64,000 nt of DNA from NCBI GenBank assembly GCA_039720395.1, contig CM077827.1, forward strand, positions 9,091,991 through 9,155,990, in the 5' to 3' direction. Origin of the DNA: Liquidambar formosana. Its lineage: Eukaryota > Streptophyta > Magnoliopsida > Saxifragales > Altingiaceae. Of this stretch, positions 10,561 through 22,912 are shown piece after piece (the stretch's first letter is position 1; every line of letters begins with the position of its first letter). The position numbers and the translations under genes were made by a program. Below the pieces are notes generated by a model that saw only the letters and a list, made by a program, of their open reading frames with translations, was not told the DNA's origin and did not search any database.

Positions 10561-11568
10561 AGAATTTGATATGTTTGGACCACCCTAAGGAAAAATGTAT
10601 TGATGTTCTTACTTATTACCAAATAATAATAATAATAATTGTTAGAAGGATCAACTGGGGTGTTAATTTCTTGTCTCCTTAGAGGTGTCTAATAAATTTC
10701 AGAACCATACAGTGGGCTTAACTTCTTATCGAAGGCCAATTCAACTCAAGATTGTCCTACTTGAGCCCAAATTGGGGTTGAGCTTGAATTATGCATGGGC
10801 TTAGCGCGCTGGCAGCTTTGGCTCACTTCGTGTTTTGTTTTCTATGTCTAAGCATGTCTTCATGCTCTTACTTTCTACTAATTTCAAAATTTTCATTTAT
10901 TCTAGGCAATCTTAAAAATAAAAATAAAATCAAATAAAAGAGTTCTAGGCATTTTTTATTTATAGAGTAATGCTAAGATTCCCAAATTCGAGACTCCTGA
11001 TCAGACACGTGGGTGTGCACTCCAGAATTCGGGACCCCAAGCATTTCTCTTAATTCACAAGTGTTTTAACAAATTTAAGTTAATTAACATGAATTCGTGT
11101 TATTGGGTGGACGGATTGCCAAAGACGTTTTGTCCAATACCAAATTCGGGTTGGGCCCAAGTTTTGCCGTACATGTAATCAAGGCATGCACTTATATTAT
11201 ACAGAAAAATTCATATTAGTAACCAATGTGGTTCATATTGTCATGTTTGCAACAAAAATGTATGTTTGGGCCCATTTGGGAACTTAACAAACTAGATCAG
11301 ATTATTTTGGGCCTATAAATAATCTGATCTATAATTATTATCTGATTTTTAAACAAATCAACTCACAGTTGAGTTGATTTGAAAAACACTATGCTTATAC
11401 TTTATTTTCAAAAAAAAAGCTGAACTATTTAGTAGGAAAAAGAGATTTACCAAACGGTGTGAAATTAAATTGGTTAAACTTATTTTCAACTGACCAGGTT
11501 TTCAAGTTTGCCAAGCAACCCCTTTCTATATAAGTGCATGCCTTATTCTTTAAGGGACACTAGGGTAT
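10561..11568. other. Intergenic, no gene seen
   Basis: Contains an (AAT)n run near 10624 and ordinary AT-rich sequence up to the LTR start. Nothing else recognised. Confidence 0.55.
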
Positions 11569-11739
11569 TGTAGACACCCAAATTTTGCTGGGCCGCCTTT
11601 AGACAAAATCGATCAACCCGCCAGCAATATAATTAGGTCGGACACACTCGGTACCGATTTTATTCGCCTTGTCCTACCCATTAGGGCAAGGCATCCCCCC
11701 AGTTCAACTCTCGAGGCCCTAGGGCAGGAAATGGGTACA

Positions 11740-12190
11740 ATGCCCGAAAACCCTAAATCAAACCCCTAACACAGCATTGGGCGGTTCGATTTCTCACAAT
11801 CCTTGATCCAATGGTCACTCCAACCGTCGGATCTTCAATTCGATGTTCCTAGAGTGGTCTAAGATCATTTGATTGGGAATCAAAAGGCACAAACCCTCCG
11901 ATCCTCAAAATGCCCAAATCGAACCCTTAACACAGCATTGGGTGGTTCGATTTCTCATAATCCTTTATCCAATGGTTAATCTGATCGTTGGATCTTCAAT
12001 TCAATATTCCTAGAGCAGTTTAGGACTATTTGATTGGGAATCAAAGGGCAGAAACCCTCCGATCCCCAAAATGCCCAAATCGAACCCTTAATACAACTTT
12101 AGGTGCTTCAATTTCTCACAAACTCTTATCTAATGGTCAATTCGATTGTTGGATCTTCAATTCAATCCTTCAGGATCAATACAAAGCCAT
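11740..12190. repeat. Tandem repeat of about 165 bp inside the Tat-type LTR
   Basis: Nearly three copies of a unit holding AACACAGCATTGGG, GGTTCGATTTCTCA, ATCCAATGGT, GGATCTTCAATTC and TTTGATTGGGAATCAAA are laid head to tail. The third copy is most diverged. This is LTR internal structure, non-coding. Confidence 0.85.
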
Positions 12191-13737
12191 TTGATCGGAA
12201 ATCGGGCCTCATTTGGCTCGCGATAAACAAAACCCTAATCACATAGCCCTATGAGCATCATGTTCGCATCCGGGCCATTCAATCTCACCCTAGAGGGTAC
12301 ACACTCCACCTTTTGGTCCCAAACCAGGTTTAGGGACCCAAGGTTTTAATCCCCATTCAAGATCAAGGGTCGAAATCCATCCGATTGACAATCGAACGCG
12401 ATCGCATGATCGTACTAGACCACCACCCTTGACCCACCTCAGTGGCCCTACCTCATCAAATGAGGTACACAAACCAAGGACCACAAATTCCTATGATTCA
12501 TGATGAGAAATCATCACAAATGTGGGATAAGTGTGCCCACACTAGCTATGCTAGAATGGGTAAATCTTATTTTCAGCTCTGCAGCCACCCTGCAGCAGTA
12601 ATCCAGCTGGATGGATGGGACTTGGGCCCATGCCTTCCATGCCAGCGTGGGCAACCTGCTATGGCAGATTGCCCTTTTGCCACATTTGGACCATTTTGCC
12701 TCGTCAAATGAGGTATTTCCTTCACCAAACAATTCCTAAATGCCCTCCATGTCCCATGTGATCATAATGCCCTTCCAAATGACCATTTTGCCCCTAAAAG
12801 TCCAAGTTTTCTTGTAAATAGTCCACATTTTTATTCATTAGAGATCCATCTTTGATATACCTAAAATCCCTAACCATTTCTACCTAAGAGACCAACTCTC
12901 TCTACTCTAAATCCAAGGATTTCTCTACCTCAATTCAACCTCACTCCATCCACTACCTAATCCTTACACAAAAACACCTCACAACTTCACTAAATTCCTC
13001 CCAAAAATTCACCTCAATGCATACACCCATGCATTGAACCTCTTCAAGTTGTCAAGGCCCCTATTTTAACCACCATCCAAGCATACTTGGCACATTCAAG
13101 GAAGCATCTCAAAGAAAGATTTTTAAGCTTAGGAGGGGAGCACTCAAGCCTACCTTGGTCAAAGTTAAGGTGAAAATCACCTAAACTAGGTGAGCTTCCC
13201 TTTTAAATTCATTCATAAGCTTTCTTAAATTCTCTATTGATATTATTATTCATTGTAGCCTCAACATGTGATTATCACCCTCCCCACTTTTGCTCGAGTA
13301 CGTATATGGACTTCCTAACACGTGTCGTAAAGGGATTAAAGTCCTGTTTGGTGGGTTAAAGGCAAGGAGACCCTAAACCACCCTTTTGCATGCAAACCAT
13401 TCCAATAGGTTGCTAGCACCCATTTTTATTCCTTTTCATTGAATGTGAGCTTGAATTTGTGATGCTTGATATGAAAATTTAAGCATATCAAAAGGTTGAA
13501 GTGATATCTAAGTAGAATCAAAATTGGCAAGGTTAAGTTCATGCTTACATACATATTGTTTATACTAACCTCTTCTTGTTTTCTTGTTGGTAATCATAAT
13601 GACATAAAAATAATTCTTCTTTGCTGCAGAGTTTATTAGACTTAATTGAATATCCCCATGCTTGAATAAATGGACAAATGCAAGGACTTGAACATATTCA
13701 TTCAAAATGGTTGTTCTCATTTTTATTCATTTATTTT

Positions 13738-13925
13738 AGAGGCTATGGCTTTAGTTGCCCTTCGGGTTGTGGTTTGCGACCCTTTGCCCCAATGTTTGTA
13801 CATTATCAACTTTTATTTATTTATCACTTTATTTAAAGACTATGGCTTTAGCTATCCTCCGGGTTCTGGTCGTTGCGACTTTGTTGCCCCAATGTTTGAG
13901 CACTTTTTACTTTGTGGTCACTTGA
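13738..13925. repeat. Two-copy repeat of about 110 bp inside the Tat-type LTR
   Basis: Two adjacent diverged copies share CTATGGCTTTAG, TTGC(C), (C/T)CGGGTT.TGGT and TTGCCCCAATGTTTG. Non-coding. Confidence 0.75.
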
Positions 13926-15760
13926 CCCTTTTTATCCTTGTACATATACTTGTGATTGTCAAAGCAATAAACATCACATCCATGAATTCCAAACCTTGCC
14001 AAGGTTGATTATGTTTATGTATCTTTTGACATTTTCGATGTGTTTATCTTGAAATTTCATGCTATGTGATGTTTTAATTCTATTCCCATGTGAATAAAGT
14101 TTAACTAAGGTCTTGAGGTAAACTATCATGCTATGGATAAAAATTTACAACATCAAATGCCTAAAAACTCGTCCCTAGCATAATAGTTTATCACCATCAA
14201 ATGGATATAATCAATTGACCCACTAGATTTTAATAAATAACTCTACCCCTAACCCAGGGACTCCTACGTGTCCCTATGTCACGTAGTAAAATTTCAATCC
14301 TTAAGGGATTTAGTTGATTAGACTTTTATTCAATTAATTCAAGTGCGCACTAAGTTTGGATGAATTTCTTCCTCATCAATTTTTTGCTTCAAAAGCCCCT
14401 AAATGATTTCTTTAAAAGGTCTTTTAGAATTGAAAGTGATTCTTTACATCTTAAATCCCCGATAAAAGTGTTCAGCTTTCAAAAAGGTTTTATTCATGCT
14501 TGCGTGAGATCATTCTCCCACAAATCATTTTTTGACAACATTACCATCTTTATCAGATAAAGATTTTGATTCAAAAAAGACTTCTTGTCACCAAGAAAGT
14601 TGATAACGCGTGCATCATTTTTAATTGACGAGTTCATTCCAAAAATAACTCGAATAAAATCTTTTCATTAAAAAAGGCACGTGCTCTCTTTTTTTTTTTT
14701 TAAATATCATTTTGTCATATGAAGTCAATTTTCCAAAACCATCATTCCATGCAGGATCTCCCTTTCAGTTGGGATTAAAAAGCATAAAGTTCCACTTTCA
14801 ATTTACATAAACGGAATTCTTTTACACTTCAAAAGTGCTCCCTTTCCAAACTAAAGCGCATTTCTCTTCCTTCAAAAGGAACCACTGTCTTCAAAAGATA
14901 ACATCCCCTTTCTTTCAAGTGCTTTCAAAAAAAGGCATCCATTTTCTTTATCCATTCCTTTGACTTCAAAAAGTCTCGAGTTTTCTAAGAATCCCAAATA
15001 GGTTCGCACTTGACATTAATTCTTAAAAATGGAATCACATCATTTCCATTTCCATCATTTTATGAAGGATTGGTTTTTACTACTACAAGATAGAGATGTT
15101 GCCTATGGGGAGTTAATCAATTTGATCTAAGATACCCATGAGAAGGAAGGCAAATTTGTGGTTTTTTAAAGAAGGTTCTCATTTACAAAGAACTTAAGGC
15201 ACATTTTCAAACACCAATACTTTCAAAACCTCGCTCAAATGCCTTTAGGGATTTATTTTCAAAACAACAGAATTCACCACCCTTCAAAAAGGCATTCTAT
15301 GTCAAATTGATAGTGTAGGAAATCAATGATATCAAATGGGATTTAAATAGAAAAATTGTCAAAATCAGGAATTGTTGGATTCCAAAGGGCGATGTGGGGT
15401 GCCTCACACCTTTCCCACTCATAACCAAACCCCCTTACCTTCAATCTTTAGTCTCACAGACCACTAGGAGTCAATCACATTTTCAAATGGACCTCAAATG
15501 AACCCATTTGTTCATAAGACCTCAGACGGACTTATTTTAGGATCTCAGATGACCTCATTTTCTAATTCACCATAGGATGTCCAATCACATCCTCAAATCC
15601 CTAATTGGTGGCGACTTCATAGCCTTGATTATTTTAGATATGCTTGCATGCCTAGGCCGCCTTGAAATAAACTCAACACACAACCAAATAGAACAGAGGA
15701 CCCGGGGGTCGTCCCATTTTAGGAAAAATCCCTTTCCTTTTTTGGGGTAGCGGCAGGTAC

Positions 15761-16240
15761 CATCTGTTCAAGTAGCTTTGGTGGTTAGGTAGTTATCAAA
15801 TCATTATTTAGGCTAGATGGTTGGCTTCTGATGAAATATATTTATAAAAAAAAGTGTGGCACTCTTTTATTTATTTATTTATAATAATTATGATGAGGAA
15901 AAATTTCGTGTAAACCCGGGTGACCCCACAACCCACATGAATTAGATGAGATTAAGACCTATGAGAATCATAGAATTCTTGTTTGGGTGGTCTCAAGGGA
16001 TATATGGTAAAAGTCAAACTCAAAGCCTTTACTTTAATAGGCAAGATGACTGGATCCCTTAGAAATTAAGCTACCACTTAGGGTACTTGATAGTTTTAGA
16101 CCTAATTTGGGATGAACATTAAAATGTAAGCTTAGTTTTAATAATGATTTATAAAAAATCACAATGTCAATGCCATGTCATTTAAATAGTAGCTTTACCT
16201 ATGGGTGGAGCTGAGGAAGGTAGATCTAAATGGTGGCAAA
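15761..16240. other. Intergenic, no gene seen
   Basis: Lies between the solo LTR and the duplicated gene segment. No frames or ends recognised. Confidence 0.5.
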
Positions 16241-16249
16241 GCCCGAAAT

Positions 16250-17828
16250 TTGATTAAGAGGGGCCAAGTTGAAGTAGCTTAAGATGCAGAATCCAGCAAC
16301 GATTTTGGATTGCGCAAATCCAAACCGACGTAAGCTTGAGCTAAATCGGGGATTGGGGATAAAGTGGCCCACTGGTCAAATAGGCCGCTTTGTTCGATTT
16401 TCCCCTATATGAACTATGATTTTATGAAGCGTCAAAAGGTGTGTCAAGTGCAGTACCAGGGTTGTCACTTGTCAGGTAAGCCCTAATACGCTGTTCTTCA
16501 TAAATGGCATCTATCGTCAATGACGATTGTTACTACTATTATTTGGTAGGCATTAGGGTTTCAGTATCTATCTTCTGTTCTGCTAGGGTTTTTTGCAAGG
16601 AGCAAATTGGAAGAGCAAAACCACAATTGTTTTCAAGTATGCTAATTTTTTCCTTATGTGTTCCTTTTCTGTTTCCATGGGTCTTTTAGCTGGATGGGGA
16701 TCACGGTTGATATTTAAGTTATCGGTTATTTTGAAGGAAATATTGTTTGGCTTTCCTGAGGCTGAGTGAAGAGGCATGATTGACCTTTTTTTAAATTAAA
16801 AATATAAATATCCATCAGCGTAAAGCCCAAAGGAATCCTTAATATAATATAATATTTTTATTTTATTCAGTTATTTATTTATTTATTTTCTCCATATGGA
16901 ATAACTGCTTGCAGAGTCCCAATGGCTCTGGCTATGAAGAAATTTGTGTTTAAATGGGGTATGTTCAAAACCCCCCTCCCTTTTTTAATGAATTTGCTTT
17001 GCCTCATCACGCATATGTTATTTTGGATTATTATTATGGTTACAAAGATTATTATGTTTTTTTTTTTTCTTTTAAGTTATCGTTTTCATCTGCTGCTCCA
17101 AGTCCTTTGATGCCTTATTTTGCATCTGTGAGTTACTCTAGTTGGATATTTGGAAAGAAAAAGTTGAGTGGATTACTAATCAATGCATTAATTGATTTTC
17201 TTAATCTATGTGCCTTTTCAAAGAGGCCTATCTTTATGGGATGGGGAGAGAGTATATGTTATGGATGACATTCAAGTAGTGACGTCCTAATATAAGTTAT
17301 ATCAGCACTTGCGTTGGGGGTTTTATCCTCGTGCATTGGTGTGTTACAAAGTATATTGGATCAATATACAGGATGCAACCCCAATCAATAGTGTTGATAT
17401 ATCTTATATTAGTATGTTCCAACTTGATTTGGACTTGGTTATGCTGTATTTTTTGCTGCATGATTCATGTCCTACTTTTTCAAAACAACAATGCATTTAT
17501 TTGGTTTTGTATCCTTGTCTCATGTCTAATATATGTTCACAAGATGGTTCTAAGAGTCTGATTTGGCTCATCCTTGTGTCTTGGCGATTTCAGTTGGTTT
17601 TCAAATGTTATATATTGCATGAATCTATGGTAGATACAAAGGAATGTGCGCTAACTTTTCCGACCTGGATGGATAATTCTTGCAGCTGATGTCATTTTAT
17701 AATAATGAATTATAATTATTTTTGTACTCTTTGTAACATTGATTGCTTATCCTATTTTCTTCTTGGTTAGGGAGGAGTCCTTACGTAAACTAAGGATCAA
17801 CCTTGAAGAAGCTGAAAGAAAGTGTTGA
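16250..17828 (+). pseudogene. Unidentified duplicated gene, copy 2 of 3 (most complete)
   Basis: This segment matches 59700-62000 in its 5' half and 4725-4982 (minus) in its 3' half, so it links the three copies. Readable parts: a 5' exon ending TTGTCAG at 16475 with donor GTAAGC; an exon at 16915-16958 after TTGCAG with ATG at 16922 reading MALAMKKFVFKWG and donor GTATGT; and a last exon after TTGGTTAG at 17771 reading REESLRKLRINLEEAERKC with stop at 17826-17828. The matching small exon of copy 3 reads MSPRTRSVKEFVFLWG, so KxFVFxWG is conserved. Middle exons are unclear; one frame (ECALTFPTWMDN) meets a stop. A half MITE is inserted near 17286-17345. Family not recognised. It could be a small membrane or organelle protein gene, or a pseudogene of one. 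Confidence 0.45.
17286..17345. mobile_element. Partial copy of a small hairpin MITE
   Basis: AATATAAGTTATATCAGCAC followed by GTTGGGGGTTTTATCCTCG and TGCATTGGTGTGTTA matches one arm of the hairpin element at 52127-52265. Only about one arm is present. Confidence 0.5.
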
Positions 17829-17839
17829 TTAGAGTAGCC

Positions 17840-20790
17840 TTGCAGAGGCTATAATAAAGGTTGATTAGGAATCTCGTGGTTTGAGAATTTTCTTTCCTTT
17901 TTTGGCCACCTTTTGTTTTGTATTGTTAATGGGTAAGGGTTGGGAAGAAGATTGTGTTGGAGACCTGCAACCTATGTAATGAATTACTAGATTTGGATAG
18001 TTGGATTTAACTATGTAAGACCATGGTCTTGCGTTATTTTAACTAAAGACCCGCAACCTATTTAATGAACTACTAGATTTAACTTATGCAAATTTTGGGT
18101 TTATCTATGTAAGACCATGGCCTTTTGTTATTTCACCTGAAATCTATGGTAGATGGGTTATAGAATATACGCGTGAGCAGACAGCAGGGCTTTCTTTTTT
18201 TCTTTAGGTAAATGACTGGACCTTGCTTATACTTCTCTAAAACCATGAGAAAAAAAAAAAAAAAAGAAAGAAGAAGAAGAAGAAGAAGAACAAAAAAAGA
18301 AAGAAGAAGAAGAATAAGAAGAAAGGAAGAAGAAAGAAGAAGAAGTGGGGTTGATAGCAGTAATAAATATGAAAAAGGTTTAAAAAAAGATAAAAAAACA
18401 TAAAAGATAAAAAACTAAAAAGTGTACCTTAATATGTCAACATTGCAGTGATCTTCGGCAAGATGCTTTCCGCGGGCTGTCACTCTCTAGTGTGCTCAAT
18501 GATTTTGTTTTGAAAAAAATTTAGGGTAAATCCAACGTAAAAAAGAGAAGTTAAAACAGTAGGAGAAGGTGTTTGTTTTTGGTTAATTATTTTGGACATT
18601 TTACCTTTTGTATTTATTAATTCTAGCTTTTTATCTAGGGTATAAATTGCCTATTTGACTTTTAAGGGATCATGTGAGGAACCATTATGTTGATTGCGAG
18701 GGACCATCAGTCCATTGTGCTTAAAAAAATGAAACCAGTAAATTACGTTTAGGTGACCACTTAGAAATGTAATACCAAAAACAAAATTTTTAGTAGTCAT
18801 TTCATAGTAGGTTGATAATCAATTTGTAACAAGTTAACAGGTAATACCTTTTTTCGGTATTAGCTTAGAATCTAGTCATCCAAAAATACTTTCCCAAGAC
18901 AATTTTGTGGAAGTGGGCGCGGGGGGGTGGGGGGGTGGGGGGCATGGCCTGGCTATGGTTTCATCTCTGGCCATGGCCCCTATAAATTTTTGGAAAAACA
19001 TTGTTGCTTAGTGAGAAGATCGGCTCTTGCGGTGAATCAAAGGGAGGTCTTACCCCTGCAAAATTTTGAAAAAATAATTTACTTAGTGAGAAGATTGGTT
19101 TTGGCAGCAAATCAAAGAGACATGTCGCAAAGAGACTCTCCTTTCCGCATGAGAGATGATGATGGTCGAATAGGATTTGCTCATGAGTATGGTTAAACTC
19201 AGCTTTATAGAGTCTCTGCTTTGATTTGAGTCTAGATCCAAGCTTCGTTGTTGTTGGTTTCTAGTGGTCATTGGTTTTGGGCAATAGATATTGGAAATAG
19301 CCATAGAAGATAGATGGATATATGGTAGTGGACAAATGCCATTCAAAAGGAAAATATGATGTTGTCAATTGTCAATTAAAAAATATCTTTAACACTTTCT
19401 TTTTTTAAAAAAAGAAATCTACTAATTTTCCAACTTATTTTTTTTGTTGGTGCGTAATTTTCCAACTTATTTTACTAGTGGGACCCAACTAATAGAAAAT
19501 AAATAAAATTTTCAAGTTTTTATGTAAAAAATTTTACTTATAAAGAAATATAAAAGTTTTTTTTCTTCTTCCTTTACGTACAAATAACAAAATTTTCCCA
19601 TACCCTTAATTCTTAATATAAAGAAATGGGTATTGATGTTTCTTAATTTATAAGTTTGAATTCTAAATCTTCCTTTTTTTAAGTGAGGAAAATGCCACTA
19701 GGTTATCATACCATTGACAAAGAAACATATGAGTTTAATCACAATTCACTTTGTCTTTATAAATTTTATTTATTGCTTTGTTTCCAATGTATTACGGTAC
19801 TATAATTTTTTTTAAAAAAAACTACAAAGATTATTTACCTAAAATTTTCAACTTGACTTGAAATAGTGGAACTCAGGGTCAAATTTGCGGAACATAGATT
19901 TTTCGCTTTCTAACTTGGCCCTGCATCTGACGATTCCTAGTTCCACCCCTGCGATTGTGAAAATAACTACAAAAGCCATATTTTTGTAAAAGTCCCTATT
20001 TTTTAAATTATTTTCTTTAAGGATGTGGTTGTTGCCACATCAACACCCGATTCTTTTTGTATTTTCTAAATGTATGCCAACGTTGGTTACGATATCATTA
20101 GGGAAATAAATTAGAGAAATGTATTAGGGATCAATAGCATTTTCATTTATTGAAGTCTTAGGTTGGTTCAAAAATAATGTTCAGTACGTTGTAGGACAGA
20201 CATAGCAGGAAGTGTGATAAACTAGAGTAACCAGAGGCGGAGCTAGACCATTAGCCTTGCGGGATCAAGACTCAAGACTAATGATAAATATTTTGAATTT
20301 TTTTCTCAATAGCGAATAATAATGGGATTTTGTTCTTTTAACTTTGTATAGGGTAGAAAAATTATTATAATAAATAAAAGGGTTAAACTCATCAATTTTT
20401 AGGATTTAAAAAAGAAACTAAAGGGTTTAAATAAAAAATTTTGAGGAGTCAAATAGAAATTAGTAGGGTCAAATTTTTAAGTACTCCAAACCCTAAATTG
20501 GTTCAAGAAAAAAAAAAAAAAAAGTCCGGGGTCAATTCCTTGCACCCCCCCCCCCCACCCAGCAGGGGCCTTCACCTGAGCAACCAAAGACAAGCACAAG
20601 AACGTTATGACGGTGCAAGCCAAGCTATGTTCAATACCCAAGCATATTTTCCTAATATATCGTGCACGAGCCTGAGTTGTAATTTTTAGGCTTTGCACAA
20701 GCCAAACTCGAACATTAACTTAACCGTCTGAGCATGCTTGACTAGCAAATTATTTAAAATGCTCAAAAAATTGCTTTGACCCCAAGCCCT
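17840..20790. other. Intergenic; low-complexity tracts, decayed repeats
   Basis: A purine (GAA)n tract lies at 18247-18345 and explains the basic open frame there. A G-run is at 18918-18942, with two diverged copies of TTAGTGAGAAGAT and CAAATCAAAG near 19005 and 19082. From about 20230 to 20580 a block beginning GAGGCGGAGCTAG and ending GGTCAATTCCTTGCACCCC resembles decayed non-autonomous DNA elements common in plants, but no ends could be fixed. No gene. Confidence 0.5.
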
Positions 20791-22604
20791 TATTGAGAAT
20801 CGAACTAGAAGGAAAAATCGTGCAGAATATAAAAATTTGTCCTACGATTCCACAGCCCATGAATCTAACTATACATTAATGCAAAAACAAAACCTTAACT
20901 AGAAGAGGGTTGAATTATTTACAGTTTGATTTGTCTTCCTCCTTTGCTCCAACCTTTGATTCTGGACCGTAGTGAATGAGCAATCCAATTGTATTGCATC
21001 CAATAGTATCTACACCTAGCTTGAGCTTTGAGTCCTTTCTTCTTTCTTCCTTGTTCTTGCTAGAGGTGGAGAAGAGAAGAGAAAAAGAGAGAGAGAGAGA
21101 GAGTCCCTTGTGAAATTCGGCCAGCACTTAGGAGTCACAAAGTGTGATGATGTCACACATTATATGAGGCTATATATAGTTTCCACTAGGGCCGGCCATA
21201 AGGGGGCTTCAAACCCTAATGGGTTTTGTGTAATTATTCTTAATTACACAATAACCCCTTTAGTTTATATTAAATACAAACTAAGCCTCAAAAAACTATT
21301 CTTTTATTCACTTATGCCCTTTCTCTTATAGACTTTAAAACTTTCTTAGCATAATTAGTGTGTGACCCATTGGGTTCACATCATCAAGTAGTTGGAATAG
21401 CACAAAGTGTGCACAATGGAACTCTTTCCATTAAGGGTCTAATTAGAACTCCTTCTAATTCCCTAATTAATTATAATTCATTTATATCAATTAAGGCTTT
21501 CACTAATTATGAGTAACACCTAGCATATGGCTCATGGTGTGGTTCTTCATGAGGTGAATACTTATCTTACAAAGAACCCTTTTGTTATAGTTTATAGGTT
21601 CCAATTTCCTAATTGATTATAACTCATTTATATCAATTAAAGCTTCTACTAACCATAAGTAACACCTAGCATATGTCTCATGGTGTGGTTCTTAATGAGG
21701 TGAATACTTATCTTACAAAGAAACCTTTTGTTATAGTTTATAGGTTACAATTACGTCCTTCCCTCCACACAATGTTTGCAATTGAACCAATAGAACATAG
21801 AAGTCTGTTAAGTCCTTAGTTCAATTACTTTATATTCAATCATGAATATCAACTCAATAATGAACTTATGGAAACTCCTTTCCATATTTATTCTACCATG
21901 GGCCCATGGATTTAATGAGTTATATTACTGAATGATGTATGAAACATTCTCTCTCTTTTTCCTGAGAGTGATAGATTCCTTGTTGATCACTCACATGCCT
22001 TCACACACATAGCAATAGGGCCAATGAACACCTTTGCAGATCCCTATAAGGATCTACACTTAGTGTTATCAAACTTCTAAAGGTACATGCATAAGACAAC
22101 TATGGTGTCTTGGGTCTAAGAATTATTTGTACCACTATAACAATGAGAAACTGATTGACAGGCAGGTTAAAACTCCATTCAGTTTATCTCATATATTTGG
22201 TCACATTCAATGTACCTATTCTTGTAATAGGCACCCACTTGTTGGTTGTAGTGTCTCCACATAAATAGCTTGAGACTAGCTATCCTCCTATAGAATCAAC
22301 CTAACAAGTACTAATCCTATGGTTCATTACTGTCCATCATAGTGAACCTTCAATTAGGAATGATTTAGGAGTTTAGTATAGAGATATATTTACAGTATCA
22401 AAATAACAACTCTTTGTAATTCCATATTCTCAATTCTAACTTTATAGACATATTATGTAAATATAAATGATGCATATAAATATAATAGAATAAGCTCTTT
22501 TATTAATTCAATAATAAAGGTGACATACATAAATGAAATAAAATGATTATTCCTAAACCCTAAACAATTATCTTTATGATTGGCTTTAGGGCATAATCGT
22601 AACA
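20791..22604 (-). mobile_element. Solo LTR, LARD-type family A (copy 1)
   Basis: Plus-strand ends are TATTGAGAATC and GGCATAATCGTAACA. The same family occurs at 31369-33015 and as the pair of LTRs at 53928-59527, where a primer-binding site shows this orientation is the minus strand. Flanks are GCCCT (20786-20790) and GCCTT (22605-22609), a 4-of-5 target duplication. There is no interior and no second LTR. It is about 165 bp longer than its relatives because of an internal tandem duplication (21459-21747). A small frame in this LTR is partly preserved in the family but overlaps the LTR promoter/leader region and is probably not a gene. Confidence 0.87.
21459..21747. repeat. 146-bp tandem duplication inside solo LTR
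   Basis: The block ATTTATATCAATTAA, GTAACACCTAGCATATG, CTCATGGTGTGGTTCTT, TTATAGTTTATAGGTT is present twice with a 146-bp period. The other LTR copies have it once, so this arose within this copy or its lineage. Confidence 0.88.
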
Positions 22605-22912
22605 GCCTTTGCCTGATTTGATCTCAAAAAATTAAGCTCGAGCTAGGCTTAGGTTTGAAATCTCTGAGTTGAGTTGGGTTTGGATTAGAATGAAGGAAAA
22701 GGCACTCTACTATGGGCATGGATATAGACGTGTAGGCCAACGGACAAAGACTTAAGGTCTCAACTATACAGAAGAAGTCTGGCAGATGCTTTTCTTATAA
22801 AATATAGGAGAGTTGATTTACCATAAAAGGTAGATTGATGTTGATTTAATAAGCAAATGTTTTTAGACTTTTAGGTAATGCTATAAGTAGCAACTAAATA
22901 CAACAACAAAAG

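Larger units (their letters stand above)
11569..15755 (+). mobile_element. Solo LTR, Tat/Ogre-type Ty3-gypsy, about 4.2 kb
   Basis: Starts TGTAGACACCCAAATTTTG and ends GGGGTAGCGGCA, flanked by GGTAT (11564-11568) and GGTAC (15756-15760), a 4-of-5 match for a target duplication. A TGTAGACACCCAA start, a length above 4 kb and a GGTGGCGACTT motif close to the 3' end are typical of Tat-lineage LTRs. No gag-pol and no second LTR follow, so it is a solo LTR left by recombination between LTRs. Internal repeats lie at about 11740-12190 and 13738-13925. The several open frames inside (up to 112 codons) match nothing and are incidental. Confidence 0.82.

Noticed and set aside
13670..14008. 112-codon open frame
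   Set aside because: Inside the Tat-type solo LTR and spanning its internal repeat; no recognisable domain.
17309..17689. 126-codon frame treated as a single exon
   Set aside because: Crosses a MITE remnant and intron-like sequence of the duplicated gene; only its last residues align with the other copy.
18212..18403. Lys/Arg/Glu-rich open frame
   Set aside because: Encoded by a (GAA)n tract.
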